Below, piece after piece: positions 22,049 through 31,212 of a DNA stretch of 64,000 nt. This DNA is from Apostichopus japonicus (taxonomy: Eukaryota; Echinodermata; Holothuroidea; Aspidochirotida; Stichopodidae): positions 21,688,489-21,752,488 of the forward strand of contig NC_092572.1 of the NCBI RefSeq assembly GCF_037975245.1, in the 5' to 3' direction. The position numbers and the translations under genes were made by a program. Numbering within the stretch: position 1 is the stretch's first letter; each line of letters opens with the position of its first letter. The notes under the pieces were generated by a model. That model saw nothing but the letters and a program-made list of their open reading frames with translations, had not been told where the DNA came from and ran no database searches.

Positions 22049-22681
22049 GTTATTATTATTATTATTATGATTATTTTAATGATGATGATTACTATTATTA
22101 CTTTACTTTTTATGTTGAGCATAAAGTGTTAACACTTTGTAACAACAAACTCAAGTTTGATCTATTATTGCTTATGTGAAAACTTTAGCTTTTTCAATAA
22201 TCACAGCAATCAATAAAATATAATTGGCCTTTACCAATGACCTTCCTTTTCTAGTTAACCGTTCTTCACCAAAGCAATTCTCGCACATTTGGACACTGCT
22301 TTGTTTCGTAATAAGGTTATCAAGGCATTTGGATATTTCCCATTTAAGCAGCCAACTCTTGTTCTCTGTGGTTACAATAGGCATGAATGATGTCATCGCC
22401 ATTTCTGTAATGATTTATTGGCGTCTTGACAAGGCAATTAGACATAAACTTCAAATACCCTTTCTTCATTCTCTTGATATAAACAACCTCAAAAGTTTCT
22501 GATATATTCATATAACTATATATAACATTAACAGAGTCAGTCAGTTGAAAGTTATGAAACGAAGCAACCCTGCTTTGCTTACCATATTACTAATTTCCTC
22601 AATATATGAGTTACACATTTACTCCTAAGTTTCATATTTGATAAATTCTCTCTTGATATTTTCTTGTTGCAGCTAGTGTAG
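7756..22681 (+). CDS. Unit 2: Ig-receptor pseudokinase lacking the alpha-C exon
   Basis: The predicted receptor has a signal peptide, Ig1, Ig2, Ig3, a transmembrane helix, a juxtamembrane part and a tyrosine-kinase-like domain. Usable exons are 7756-7822, 9797-10108, 10366-10680, 14252-14485, 14840-14971, 15457-15475, 15625-15773, 16178-16196, 16420-16496, 16848-17018, 17317-17489, 17698-17817, 18389-18503, 19753-19849, 20424-20505 and 22673-22681: 2091 nt, or 696 residues plus stop. The first Ig3 exon (11748-11982) carries a frameshift, but an intact second Ig3 exon of the same phase can replace it. The exon for the alpha-C helix, present in unit 3, is deleted without loss of frame. Catalytic Asp and Asn, the beta-3 Lys and the DFG Gly are absent, so enzymatic activity is very unlikely. 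It may be a scaffold or decoy receptor, or a gene in early decay. Confidence 0.7.
7895..9640. repeat. Intron 1 minisatellite, about 20-bp units, unit 2
   Basis: Degenerate head-to-tail copies of a unit like CTGCTATATTAGTCCTTTAA fill most of intron 1. Higher-order repetition is visible: a block containing TTTGAATCATTTACTGC recurs every roughly 130 bp between 8200 and 8700. The same array occupies intron 1 of units 3 and 4 with different lengths, and a truncated copy lies at 12955-13553. Confidence 0.85.
9384..9498. repeat. Hairpin (inverted-repeat) element inside the minisatellite, unit 2
   Basis: Arms start GTGTAAAAGTA and end TACTTTTACAC, with internal complementary pieces GATCCAAGCAGGATCTTC and GAAGATCCTGCTAGGATC around a short loop. 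It resembles a small non-autonomous palindromic element. Homologous copies are at 27212-27326, 27652-27766 and 47305-47416. Confidence 0.65.
9797..10108 (+). CDS. Unit 2 exon 2: Ig1, V-like domain
   Basis: The 312-nt exon is phase 1 to 1, with acceptor TTTTCGCAG and donor GTATAG. It has the V-type pattern of a first Cys (SLVCAV), a core Trp (TVWAVKRNE) and DMEGYYNC with the second Cys. N-glycosylation sequons occur at NET and NAS. The symmetric phase makes it skippable or duplicable without a frameshift. Confidence 0.85.
10366..10680 (+). CDS. Unit 2 exon 3: Ig2
   Basis: The 315-nt exon is phase 1 to 1, with acceptor TTTTACTGCAG and donor GTAAGT. Ig landmarks are [10 protein letters not shown] (first Cys), LGWEINGNP (core Trp) and [10 protein letters not shown] (second Cys). 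Unlike unit 4, it keeps the core Trp. Confidence 0.85.
10681..11747 (+). other. Intron between Ig2 and first Ig3, unit 2
   Basis: It holds a short (TA)n tract near 11,371-11,394 and no recognisable exon. It is closely matched in units 3 and 4. Confidence 0.5.
11748..11982 (+). pseudogene. Unit 2 first Ig3 exon, frameshifted
   Basis: The exon is 235 nt against 234 nt in the four other Ig3 copies. The T-run at 11878-11883 has six T where the others have TTTTC or TTTTCA, a one-base gain. The frame then ends at 11918-11920. Splice signals remain, so it could still be included and would truncate the protein before the membrane helix. Skipping it is frame-neutral because the normal exon is phase 1 to 1. 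Confidence 0.85.
12255..12393. repeat. G-rich repeat piece next to the MITE, unit 2
   Basis: A GGGGCGGCGATTTGTTTC start, a poly-G run and GGCGCGTAGG resemble the reverse complement of sequence near 51,110-51,170 in unit 4, so this is part of a dispersed repeat. The unit 3 counterpart is at about 30,523-30,654. Confidence 0.45.
12394..12881. mobile_element. MITE-like element with 12-bp terminal inverted repeats, unit 2
   Basis: The left end AGGGGCGTCGGA and the right end TCCGACGCCCCT are perfect inverted repeats 488 bp apart, both embedded in (TA)n sequence. No transposase frame is visible, so it is a non-autonomous DNA transposon candidate. An internal 13-bp-arm hairpin lies at 12769-12803. 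An element related to its interior is inverted in unit 4 near 50,700-50,840. Confidence 0.6.
12769..12803. repeat. GC-rich perfect hairpin
   Basis: Arms TACGCTACGCGCC and GGCGCGTAGCGTA flank a 9-nt loop containing CCATGG. It stands out from the AT-rich surroundings. The unit 3 copy at 31034-31068 has one arm mismatch. Confidence 0.7.
12882..12957. repeat. (TA)n tract
   Basis: About 75 bp of TA and TATC dinucleotide repeat separate the MITE-like element from the second minisatellite array. Confidence 0.9.
12955..13553. repeat. Second, truncated copy of the intron 1 minisatellite, unit 2
   Basis: The same TATTAGTCCTTTAACTGC-type units occur in the same order as about 8615-9200 of intron 1. 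This marks the left part of an internal duplication that carried minisatellite, Ig1, Ig2 and Ig3 together. Confidence 0.8.
13571..13639 (+). pseudogene. Remnant of a second Ig1 exon (3' 69 nt), unit 2
   Basis: It encodes [20 protein letters not shown] followed by the normal donor GTATAG. The first 240 nt and the acceptor are gone; (TA)n sequence abuts directly. It cannot be spliced in as a normal exon. Confidence 0.85.
14050..14204 (+). pseudogene. Truncated second Ig2 exon fused to intron, unit 2
   Basis: After a good acceptor (TAATTGCAG) the sequence follows Ig2 through [20 protein letters not shown] and then breaks at about 14204. About 10 bases of filler (AATTATGATG) join it to the intron that precedes Ig3. 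The second Cys and the donor are lost. The continuing frame ends at about 14282, so its use would truncate the protein. Confidence 0.85.
14252..14485 (+). CDS. Unit 2: second Ig3 exon, intact
   Basis: The 234-nt exon is phase 1 to 1, with acceptor TTTATTTAG and donor GTAAGT. It has [10 protein letters not shown] (first Cys region) and [20 protein letters not shown] (second Cys). Sequons are NVT, NGS and NLS. The usual Ig core Trp is absent (NVTILING). It can join directly to Ig2 (10680) in frame and so bypass the damaged first Ig3. Confidence 0.8.
14840..14971 (+). CDS. Unit 2: transmembrane exon
   Basis: The 132-nt exon is phase 1 to 1, with acceptor TTTCCCCACAG and donor GTAAGG. A short extracellular stalk (VLPKQLTS) leads to the hydrophobic [20 protein letters not shown] and a WRRK-type stop-transfer end (WRK in the exon). 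Orientation is type I. Confidence 0.85.
15021..15048. repeat. CTTCTC microsatellite after the TM exon, unit 2
   Basis: A short (CTTCTC)n tract follows the transmembrane exon by about 50 bp. Similarity to unit 4 ends here (unit 4 tract 51487-51534), so it marks the probable junction where the two cytoplasmic modules were exchanged. The unit 3 copy is at 33328-33355. Confidence 0.65.
15457..15475 (+). CDS. Unit 2: 19-nt juxtamembrane microexon
   Basis: Between TTCGATTACAG and GTGAGT, 19 nt read VSRNLR in phase 1 to 2. Its reality rests on the strong splice sites and on phase bookkeeping. Confidence 0.5.
15625..15773 (+). CDS. Unit 2: juxtamembrane exon (tentative)
   Basis: The 149-nt open segment [15 protein letters not shown] to GPSGIDQS is followed by a GTAAGG donor. 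The acceptor used here is AG at 15623-15624; the nearer AG five bases upstream would give an immediate stop. Together with the 19-nt exon it adds exactly 56 codons, so both could be skipped without changing frame. Confidence 0.4.
16178..16196 (+). CDS. Unit 2: second 19-nt microexon
   Basis: Flanked by CTGTTTACAG and GTAAGC, it reads NQKGGR in phase 1 to 2, matching the entry phase of the next exon. Confidence 0.5.
16420..16496 (+). CDS. Unit 2: acidic juxtamembrane exon
   Basis: The 77-nt exon encodes [20 protein letters not shown] and EGNEP, and the donor is A|GTAGGT (phase 1). This donor is required for the next exon to be open. Confidence 0.6.
16848..17018 (+). CDS. Unit 2: kinase-like N-lobe exon (P-loop and beta-3 region)
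   Basis: The 171-nt exon is phase 1 to 1, with acceptor TTTTCTGGCAG and donor GTTAGT. It begins [13 protein letters not shown] and includes [13 protein letters not shown] and [11 protein letters not shown]. Where kinases have G-x-G-x-x-G only the first Gly remains, and the VAIK-type Lys position is Thr (VVIT). Confidence 0.75.
17019..17316 (+). other. Intron carrying the alpha-C exon deletion, unit 2
   Basis: Compared with unit 3, 369 bp (36913-37281 there) are missing at 17212/17213. The deletion removed the acceptor G and the whole 111-nt alpha-C exon. A CA dinucleotide is shared at both breakpoints. Confidence 0.9.
17317..17489 (+). CDS. Unit 2: kinase-like hinge, alpha-D and alpha-E exon
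   Basis: The 173-nt exon is phase 1 to 0. [18 protein letters not shown] fits beta-5, the hinge and alpha-[20 protein letters not shown] fits alpha-E before the catalytic loop. Confidence 0.8.
17698..17817 (+). CDS. Unit 2: degenerate catalytic-loop and DFG exon
   Basis: The 120-nt exon is phase 0 to 0. [13 protein letters not shown] occupies the place of F-I-H-R-D-L-A-A-R-N-V-L-L: H and L remain, the catalytic Asp is Gly and the Mg-binding Asn is Lys. [12 protein letters not shown] has DFC instead of DFG. This is the main evidence for a pseudokinase. Confidence 0.85.
18389..18503 (+). CDS. Unit 2: kinase-like APE and subdomain IX exon
   Basis: The 115-nt exon is phase 0 to 1. It encodes [13 protein letters not shown] and then [18 protein letters not shown]. 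It is identical to the unit 3 exon and differs from unit 1 only in its first two-thirds. Confidence 0.85.
19004..19682 (+). mobile_element. LINE 3'-end fragment with (TGAAC)n tail, unit 2 intron
   Basis: This is the unit 2 copy of the fragment at 1178-1856, almost base-for-base identical. It is inactive. Confidence 0.6.
19753..19849 (+). CDS. Unit 2: kinase-like subdomain X exon
   Basis: The 97-nt exon is phase 1 to 2, with the same sequence features as unit 1 ([19 protein letters not shown]). Confidence 0.8.
20424..20505 (+). CDS. Unit 2: kinase-like subdomain XI exon
   Basis: The 82-nt exon is phase 2 to 0, with [11 protein letters not shown]. It is identical in protein to unit 1. Confidence 0.8.
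21840..22105. repeat. ATT/ATG-rich microsatellite, unit 2
   Basis: This is the counterpart of 4015-4265, with an expanded central (ATT)n run. Confidence 0.85.
22673..22681 (+). CDS. Unit 2 terminal coding exon (Leu-Val-stop)
   Basis: CTA GTG TAG follows TTCTTGTTGCAG in the expected phase. AATAAA at 22866-22871 follows with a T/G-rich element. Confidence 0.45.
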   Translation, partial: LV

Positions 22682-22865
22682 TAAAATTATCCATTCGATG
22701 GATGCCAACAGTAATTATAACATTTAATAATTATTATAAACAGTTTACATACTAACTAGTCCATACGTCCTCTGCCGTGTTCGTTGCATATCGTTTCGGT
22801 TTCGGTTTTCATTTATCAAGCTTAGATGACATTCAAGCTAAAGTAATATTAATGATGAATTAACG

Positions 22866-22871
22866 AATAAA
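22866..22871 (+). terminator. Polyadenylation signal of unit 2
   Basis: AATAAA lies 185 nt after the predicted stop, then TTTCTGTGTGCGTC and a T run. Confidence 0.5.
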
Positions 22872-24224
22872 TTTCTGTGTGCGTCTTTTTTTTCTACACC
22901 ATTGTGCAATTTTGTTTAAAGATGAAAATATTTACAACAATGTCGTGTAATGCATATATTGACCTATTAGTTTAGTCAATTACGTATCACAGTGTAAGCC
23001 TCCATCAGTGAAATAATACAATTACCAAGCAAGGGTACAACGGGGAAATTGGATTCCGTTTCATCTTTTCTATTGTTGTTTTCTGTACACATATGATGTA
23101 TTCTACAATGAAATAGTTCACCGTTGGGTTGACATTGCACACGTTGTTATTGGAGGTATAACAAGGATAAAAGGAAAAGTGAAAGATATAAACAATTTAA
23201 CAATAATTGTTAACAACCGAACAGTAATCACGGTAAACAGCAATCTATTATTTAACATTGGTTATTGGTTTTCTTTCTTTCAATTTCGGTCGTATTTAGA
23301 AACGAGTTTGTTTTCCTTCATAGCTGTTTTAACACACAATGAAGCATTCAACACATAAATAAGATCCCTATGTCTCACTTTACTCATCTCATTGTCTCTC
23401 ACAGCATCCACAAAATCAGTTAAATAATCCACGTAAATACAAAATTGATATTTCCTTGTTTCACTTTGGCAAGTTTGGCCGTTTGTGGATTACATATTGC
23501 GATTGAAAAAGTGGTTACCATTTGACGAACACAGTTAGTACAGTGCCTGTCAGTGCAACTTCACATGTGTGAGACAGTGAAAGTCTTGACCATTAGGTGA
23601 TGAGCGCCCCCTGTTCACAGTGATGATCAAAATTGGTGATGCTCGTTAACGGCGATGATAATATGTACACTAAGCAACAATATCTTATAAAACTAAAACA
23701 TTTTCAACACAGACTTATGTCTTGGTTTCAACCATCACATTTTGCATTATGAAAAAGTTTGAGAAAGGCTTGAACATTGTACTAGGCAGGGAGTTCTACA
23801 ACTGACATAACTGTCTGGAATCAGTATTGAAGCTAAAAGTAGAAAAGTTCGTATTATTTCACTTACCGCTGTCAGGTTTGGGACCCATTGTATGAGTTCG
23901 TCGCCTGTTTAATACCTTACACAGAAGTCATAAGAGTTTTCGCTACAAACATTCAACAACATGAATACCATTCCCAACAGGAAATATCCCATATATATCC
24001 CTTTCCCTTCGTTGTTGCAGGAGAAGGATCATTGGTGAACGAATCAGGAGTGGATTATTGAGCAAGTGCCACTTCCAGTTTTAAATATCTGGAAAGTGAC
24101 CTTTGTAAAGAATAAGATGTGATCCGTTTTGGAGGAAAAATACCCTTTCGGTTTTTTAAATTTAGAAAAGCTTTTATTTATATTTAAAATGTGCATTGTT
24201 TTTTTACAAAAACGTGTTCTTATT

Positions 24225-24881
24225 TCAAATAAAATAAATCATACTGTTATTAAAAACTGCCTTGTTGTGGAAAACGTTAAGAATTTTTTTTTTTTTATGA
24301 AAGGTGCCCTTTTGTTCAAATACTGGAAGTGTCGGTAGAGTAAATCCATCCACACAAAGTTTGAAGGCTACTTCAGACCCCCCTCTCATCCCACCTCCTC
24401 TCATCTCATCTGTCTTCTTCTTGCCTAGAGGCAAATTAAGGCCTCCACAGAGCATCTCCATTCATCTCGGTTGGCAGCTACGTTTCTGGCATCATTCCAG
24501 GATCGCCAACCAGCCCTCTCTCTCTTTGTCCACTGTCCTGCGCCATGTTGTTTTTGGATGCCCTCTCTTTCTCCTGTCCTCTGGTGCCCATGTCATGCTG
24601 ATGTTGCTGTCGTTGTTTGGGTTTTGGTGCAATATATGCCCAATGAATTTCCATCTTCTTTTCTTAATTTCGATGCTTAGTGGTCCCATTTTTGCTCTCT
24701 TTAGCAGTTCCTTTGTGCTGACCAACCTCCGCCCGCAATGAAAGTAGAATGTGGCACACCCCTCAATGCCTGTGCCAATTTCTCTCGTTTTCAGTTTCAA
24801 CTCTCTTACCTCTTTCGATGCCGATAACTCATCGATTATAGGCCACTTTTGATAAATAATAAACACAACTGCAAAACTCAC
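24225..24881 (-). mobile_element. LINE endonuclease/RT C-terminal fragment, minus strand
   Basis: In this copy 129 codons are open on the minus strand (24492-24881), including KRRWKFIGHILHQNP and RRKRGHPKTTWRRTVD. There is no catalytic core, so it is a relic. Confidence 0.7.
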
Positions 24882-25299
24882 AGTGCCATTTATACCATGG
24901 TCATGCTACAAAGGTTTTACTTTTATACGATATAATAACATGAAATTTCACAAGTTTTAATTGTTCAGTCTGGAGTATAAATACCCAAAATCTTAAATGA
25001 TTGAGAGGGACAGATTAATCCACTACGAGAAGATTAACAGATTCAGATCTGTCGTGCAGATACGTGGTATCTATTAAGTGTGTAGCTAGGCTATACACAT
25101 TGTAATTTTTCCTTTCCTTCTTCCTTTTTTATTATTATGTCAAGGAAGTCCTTCGCTTACCTTATATGTGAATAAACTTTCGTATAACTCAAAGCATCCC
25201 TGAAGGACCTGGTATCATAGTGTATATGTCCATTACGTTGTGCATATGAACAATGTGTAGTGCGTGTTGCGTTGCTGAACGGAAAGTAATGCTACATTT

Positions 25300-25307
25300 T
25301 ATATAAG
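25300..25307 (+). promoter_or_regulatory. Candidate TATA box of unit 3
   Basis: TATATAAG occurs at the same distance from the start codon as in units 2 and 4. It is weak evidence in AT-rich sequence. Confidence 0.25.
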
Positions 25308-25605
25308 CTTTTACGGATAGGAAATTGTAAATATTTTTACTTTCGATTTTGTGATGCTACGTTTGGAACACTTATCGAGTATATTTCAAGCCGTGTGAGC
25401 CAATATTTACAACAGTTTAAGGTTATTACAATGGCATTGCAGCTAGGCTTCAAAAATTGTGGCTTAAAAAGTGCAAACAGATATCCGCAGTATAGTATGA
25501 ACTAAGAAACACAATTCGCAGAGCTTGCAAAATAAGAGAGCAATCGCAATAAACACAGAGCGTTTATGACAAACGAACCAGAAGTAAGCTAACATCACTC
25601 ATAGG

Positions 25606-25672
25606 ATGGACATATTATCGCAGATTTGTGGATACTGCTCAATTCTGTTCTGTTTGTTTTTCAGCTTTGCTG
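25606..25672 (+). CDS. Unit 3 exon 1: signal peptide
   Basis: It has the same 67-nt coding segment as unit 2, with hydrophobic core [10 protein letters not shown], and a GTAAGT donor in phase 1. Confidence 0.75.
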
Positions 25673-28600
25673 GTAAGTATATTTGCTACCTTCGCCTCAC
25701 GTCATTTAATACTATATAGTGTAGTCATTGACTACCTATAAGTCCGTCACTACTATATTAGTCCTTTATTGTTCTATTAGTCTTTTGCTGCTATATTAGT
25801 CCTTTACTGCTCTTTAGTCCTTTATTGCTATACTAGGTTTTTACTCTATTAGTCTTTAATTGCTATATTAGTCCTGTACTGCTATATTAATCCTTTATTG
25901 TTATATTAGTATTTAACTCTTTTAGTTATAACTGCTATATTAATCCTGTACTGCTCTATTAGTAATTTACTGCTATGTTAGTCCTGTGCTGCTCTATTTA
26001 TCCTTTATTGCTAAATTAGTCATTTACTATTCTATTAGTCGTTTAACTGCTATATTAGTCCTTAACTATTCTTTGAATCATTTACTGCTTTAATAGTCTT
26101 TATCTGCTGTATTAGTCCTTTGAATGCTTTATTTAGTCCTATTCCTATTCTATTAGTCATTTACTATTCTATTAGTCCTTTAACTGCTATATTAGTCCTT
26201 AAGTATTCTTTGAATCATTTACTGCTTTAATAATCTTTATCTGCTGTATTTGTCCTTTGAATGCTTTATTTAGTCCTTTTACTATTCTATTAGTCATTTA
26301 CTATTCTATTAGTCCTTTAACTGCTATATTAGTTATTAACTATGCTTTGAATCATTTACTGCTTTAATAGTCTTTATCTGCTGTATTAGTCCTTTGAATG
26401 ATTTATTTAGTCATTTTACTATTCTATTAGTCATTTACTATTCTATTAGTCCTTTAACTGCTATATTAGTCATTAACTATTCTTTGAATCACTTACTGCT
26501 TTAATAGTCTTTATCTGCTGTATTTGTCCTTTGAATGCTTTATTTAGTCCTTTTACTATTCTATTGGTCCTTATCTATTCTATTAGTCCTTTAACTGCTT
26601 TATTAATCATTAACTAATCTATTAGTTCTGCACTGCTCTATTTTTCCTTTAACTATCAGATTAGTCCTAACTATTGGTCCTTTAATGTTCTGTTAGTCTC
26701 TAACTGCTATATTATACCTTTACTGCTCAATTATTTATCTACTGCTATATTAGTCTTTAACTTCTATATTGGTCATTTGCTGTTCATCCTTCTGTACTGC
26801 TCTATTAGTCCTTCAATTGCTCTAGTATTGCTTTACTGTTTTATTAGTACTTTAACTGCTATATTATTCATTAACTATTCTATTAGTCCTTTAAATGCTT
26901 TATTAGTCATTAAACTGCTATATTGGTCCTTTACTGCTATATTAGTACTTAAGTATTCTTTGAGTCCTTTACTACTCAATTAGTCTTTAACTATTCCATA
27001 AGTGTTTAACTATTATATCAGTTCTTTACTGCTGTATTAGTCCCCTTACTGCTATATTGGTCATTAACTACTTTATTAGTCCTTTACATGCTCTATTAGT
27101 CCTTTACTGCTCTATTATTCCTTTAACTGTGATATTAGTCCTTTATCTATTCTAAATAAAACAAAACTGTTAGCAAACTGCTTATCCAATGAAGACCCTG
27201 TGTAAGAGAACGTGTAAAAGTTAGAGCTAGGGCCTGACGTTTTGATCCAAGCAGGATCTTCTTCAGATGCTGAATGACCAGAAGATCCTGCTAGGATCGA
27301 AACGTCAGACCCTCTTACTTTTACACTTTATCTATTTTATTGGCCATTTAATGTTCTATTAGTCTTTAACTGCTATATTAGTTCTTTAAACTATTCTGTT
27401 AGTCCTTTACTGCTATATTTGTCCTTAACTGCTCTATAAGTCCAATGTGCTCTAGACATAAGCCTACTTAGCAGTTATGTCATTAACTACTCTATTAGTC
27501 TTCTAAATACTCTATTAGTCCTTAAACTTGCTATAATTGTCTTTCACTACTCTATTGTTCCTTTAACTGTGATATTAGTCCTTTATCTATTCTAAATAAA
27601 ACAAACCTGTTAGCAAACTGCTTATCCAATAAAGACCTCGTGTAAGAGAATGTGTAAAAGTAAAAGCTAGGGCCTGACGTTTTGATCCAAGCAGGATCTT
27701 CTTCAGATGCTGAATGACCAGAAGATCCTGCTAGGATCGAAAAGTCAGACCCTCTTACCTTTACACTTTATCTATTTTATTGGCCATTTAATGTTCTATT
27801 AGTCTTTAACTGCTATATTAGTTCTTTAAACTATTCTGTTAGTCCTTTACTGCTATATTTGTCCTTAACTGCTCTATAAGTCCAATGTGCTCTAGACATA
27901 AGCCTACTTAGCAGTTATGTGTGAAAGCAACTGAACCTGTTCTTATCGTTACAAATATGATTTACAATATGATACAAAAAGTTACTTGATTTTTTGCTCA
28001 AATTATGACGACACATTCAAGATAATATGAGACATGTGTTATCTATCTCGATTTTTTTCGCAGACTTTGTGGCCGCAGTCGTTTCTACAAACGAGACGGT
28101 TGCAGTGGGCAATTTAGTGTCCCTTGCATGTGCTGTTGGTGCACTAGATCATACCGTATGGGCAGTAAAGAGAAACGAAAGTCCACCCAAAGCACTATCA
28201 CTGAGTGACCAGATCTTTGATAATAAGAATATGGAACTGACCATTGCTTCCATCTCTGATTCTGGTTCATTTTCTTACAATCTCCTCATCCTGAACGCAT
28301 CTCAAGATATGGAAGGATATTACAACTGCGTGGAAGGAGGGGTGACCAAATCGACGGTCTTTCTTAGCGTGGAAGGTATAGTGACATATTGATACAAATA
28401 TATTCAGTTCTAAATGCGAACATAATTCATAGTTTATAAGATTGTTAAGGGACTGGCTGTTATTTTGCTCACAAATACCAGTGACCAGCCAATTTTGTGG
28501 CATATTAAAGAAAGTTAGAGGGCAAAAAAATATGTTTGAAAGAAACTGATTATATTTTACATTATTTGTGACTATTGTATTACCGCAATAACAACGTTTG

Positions 28601-31159
28601 GTGGTGTTTTATCTTCTGTTTTAACTGCAGTTCCTCCAATTGTGACATTAAAAGTTGATAACCGGAGTCACGATATCAATAATGGCACAGCCAGCATTAA
28701 TGTAAAATTGGACCAAGATATCACCATCCAATGTGTAGCAGAGGGAGGGAAGCCTCTTGTTTCTCTTGGGTGGGAGATAAATGGGAATCCAGAAATTCAC
28801 GGCATCGCCGTAAACGAAACATTTCATGCGGTCATTAGTACACTCCACTATAGACCGAAAGAGGGTGATACAGTGATATCATGCACAACAAGTGGACAAA
28901 TAGCAATACCAGACATCAGGCGTCAAACTAGTTTAAACATTGTGTGTAAGTAATACTATTGGCCTGGTAATAATTAAACCCACCTGGTCATTCGTACAAC
29001 CCAATTACTCTCGAGTTTAGAATATTATGACGTCATGCCGTAATTATATGATGACTTGGTAGGACCATTTTGATAACATGAGATAAATATTTAATGCGTG
29101 ATGATATGACTATAACCAAACAAAGAAAGAGACATAGTCACATGAAGTAAATAAATTCATATTAAACATTAATTTCAGATTGATTTGATGTTAATAGCCA
29201 AATCTAACGTATCGAAGAATATATAGCTAGATAAAAAGTTTCCCTTCTTTTCGATTGTCAGGAGAAGGTTGAAATCAAACCCCGGACCTTTCTGTCACAG
29301 ACTTAAGTCCCGAGTTCGTATAACAGGCTTTGTATAACTGTCATTGAGGGCATACTACGCACGTATTACGTTTGAACAGAGTGCACCCATGGTGCTTTGA
29401 ATTTGACAATGTATGCATATGCGACACATTCATTCCATAAATATGACTGAATAAAACGATATATATTTACATTCTCCCATAAAGGGATTCATGAATAAAT
29501 CACTTAATTTCTGAGAATTCAGCCAATAACTTTATTAGTAAACCAAATGTTTATGGCTCAATTGTGTTGCATCATAAATCTACATGTTCGGTTGCTCTGT
29601 GAATATTCTCTTAAACTTCCGTAATCTTTAATTTATAATATATATATATATATATAGTTTTATGTTATTTTTAAATTTTAAATTTTATTTATTTATTTAT
29701 TTATTTATATACGTCCTAAAATGCTTTTACTACTCATGTATCATCTAACTTCCTCACTGCAATGTCCAAGTGTTAAAGAGTTACCTCCAGGTGTGTTATA
29801 CAGTAGATAATCAGTTTTTTGAAAGATTATCTTTTCCTTGCAATTAAAAAACAAATACAAAATATTACTCTAATTCACAAACTATACAATGTGAAATCTT
29901 AATATTGTCATATTTGCTTGTTTATAGGAGCTGGAAGAAAAATAACAACGCCCTAATTTATAAATTTAACCAAAGTCTTACTGTTTTTGTATTTGTTTGT
30001 TTATTTATTTAGACAAACCACGCTGCATAAGCCAGTTCATTAACGACTTCTTCACATGTCACTGTACATCGAATCCAGCAGCTAATGTCACCATCCTAAT
30101 TAATGGCTCACACAACGTGTATAGTCAAACAGTAACACTAAATTTTCAGTATCCTGTAAATTTATCCTGTTTGGCGATCAATAGTATCGGCAAAACGACA
30201 ACAGAGGCTGAATTATTTCTTCCAAATGTTAACCATAGTATACCTGGTAAGTAACCTCTATACTGTCAAACATGTTGATGTCAATATTCTTATAATTAAT
30301 ATATATTATAGGCCTATACCTACCGACTTCAGTTTGGGTTGCCTGTCTTACTGCACACATCGATCACCATTCGCAACATTTTTATTAAACGGAAATTAAC
30401 TTTGCAACAATTGTTAAATTATTGAACCTTACATGATAACATAAATATTGATTTGACCTACTTTATATAAATTACCATTGCCATAGCAGGACGACTTGAT
30501 GCAGTATCTATACTGTTGCACGCAGGGGCGGCGATTTGTTTCAAATTGGGGGTGGGGGGACATTTGCTTGGTTGCAGGCGCGTAGGAACTTTCATCTCAA
30601 AATGTTCGCGCTTCGTGATATTTTAATAAATATATATAGGCCTATATATATATCAGGGGCGTCGGAGCCGTTACGGCAGGTTCGGCGAAGGCCAGACCAA
30701 TATTCACGGCGCAAAAAAAAAGAAGAAAAAAAAAGTAGGACTAAGAAAAAAAAATGGCAAAAAATAAAGAACCAAAATGACACATACTTCAAAAATGTGT
30801 TTCAGAAGATTAATCGGGTACAAAAACAGACAAGGGAGAATCTTGTTTTTTCATATGACACATGTGAACTGCTATTTCATGCAATCTGAGAAGTATATTT
30901 TCAATAATTTTCAATAATGATGACCGCAAGTAGGCTTAATGTAACTACTCTGGCATGGCATGTGTCTTGTTTCCATACTCGGGAAGTGCCATTTCCTGCA
31001 ATCTGGGAGGCATTTTTTTAAAATTTTCTCCGTTACGATACGCGCCAACCATGGTGGCGCGTAGCGTAGTTTGACCTACCAATAATTATGATAGATGGCC
31101 ACACTCTGATCTGCCGTACCAATCCCAAATAGCTTCCGACGCACCTATATATATATCTA

Positions 31160-31212
<53 letters not shown>

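Larger units (their letters stand above)
22872..25605. other. Spacer between units 2 and 3
   Basis: This near-identical copy of 5022-7755 holds the minus-strand LINE fragment and, at the right end, the conserved upstream region of unit 3. No other gene is seen. Confidence 0.6.
25735..27895. repeat. Intron 1 minisatellite, unit 3 (expanded)
   Basis: The array of about 20-bp units is the same as in unit 2 but some 420 bp longer. The right part, about 27,160-27,475, is repeated at 27,595-27,915, including a second hairpin element. Confidence 0.85.
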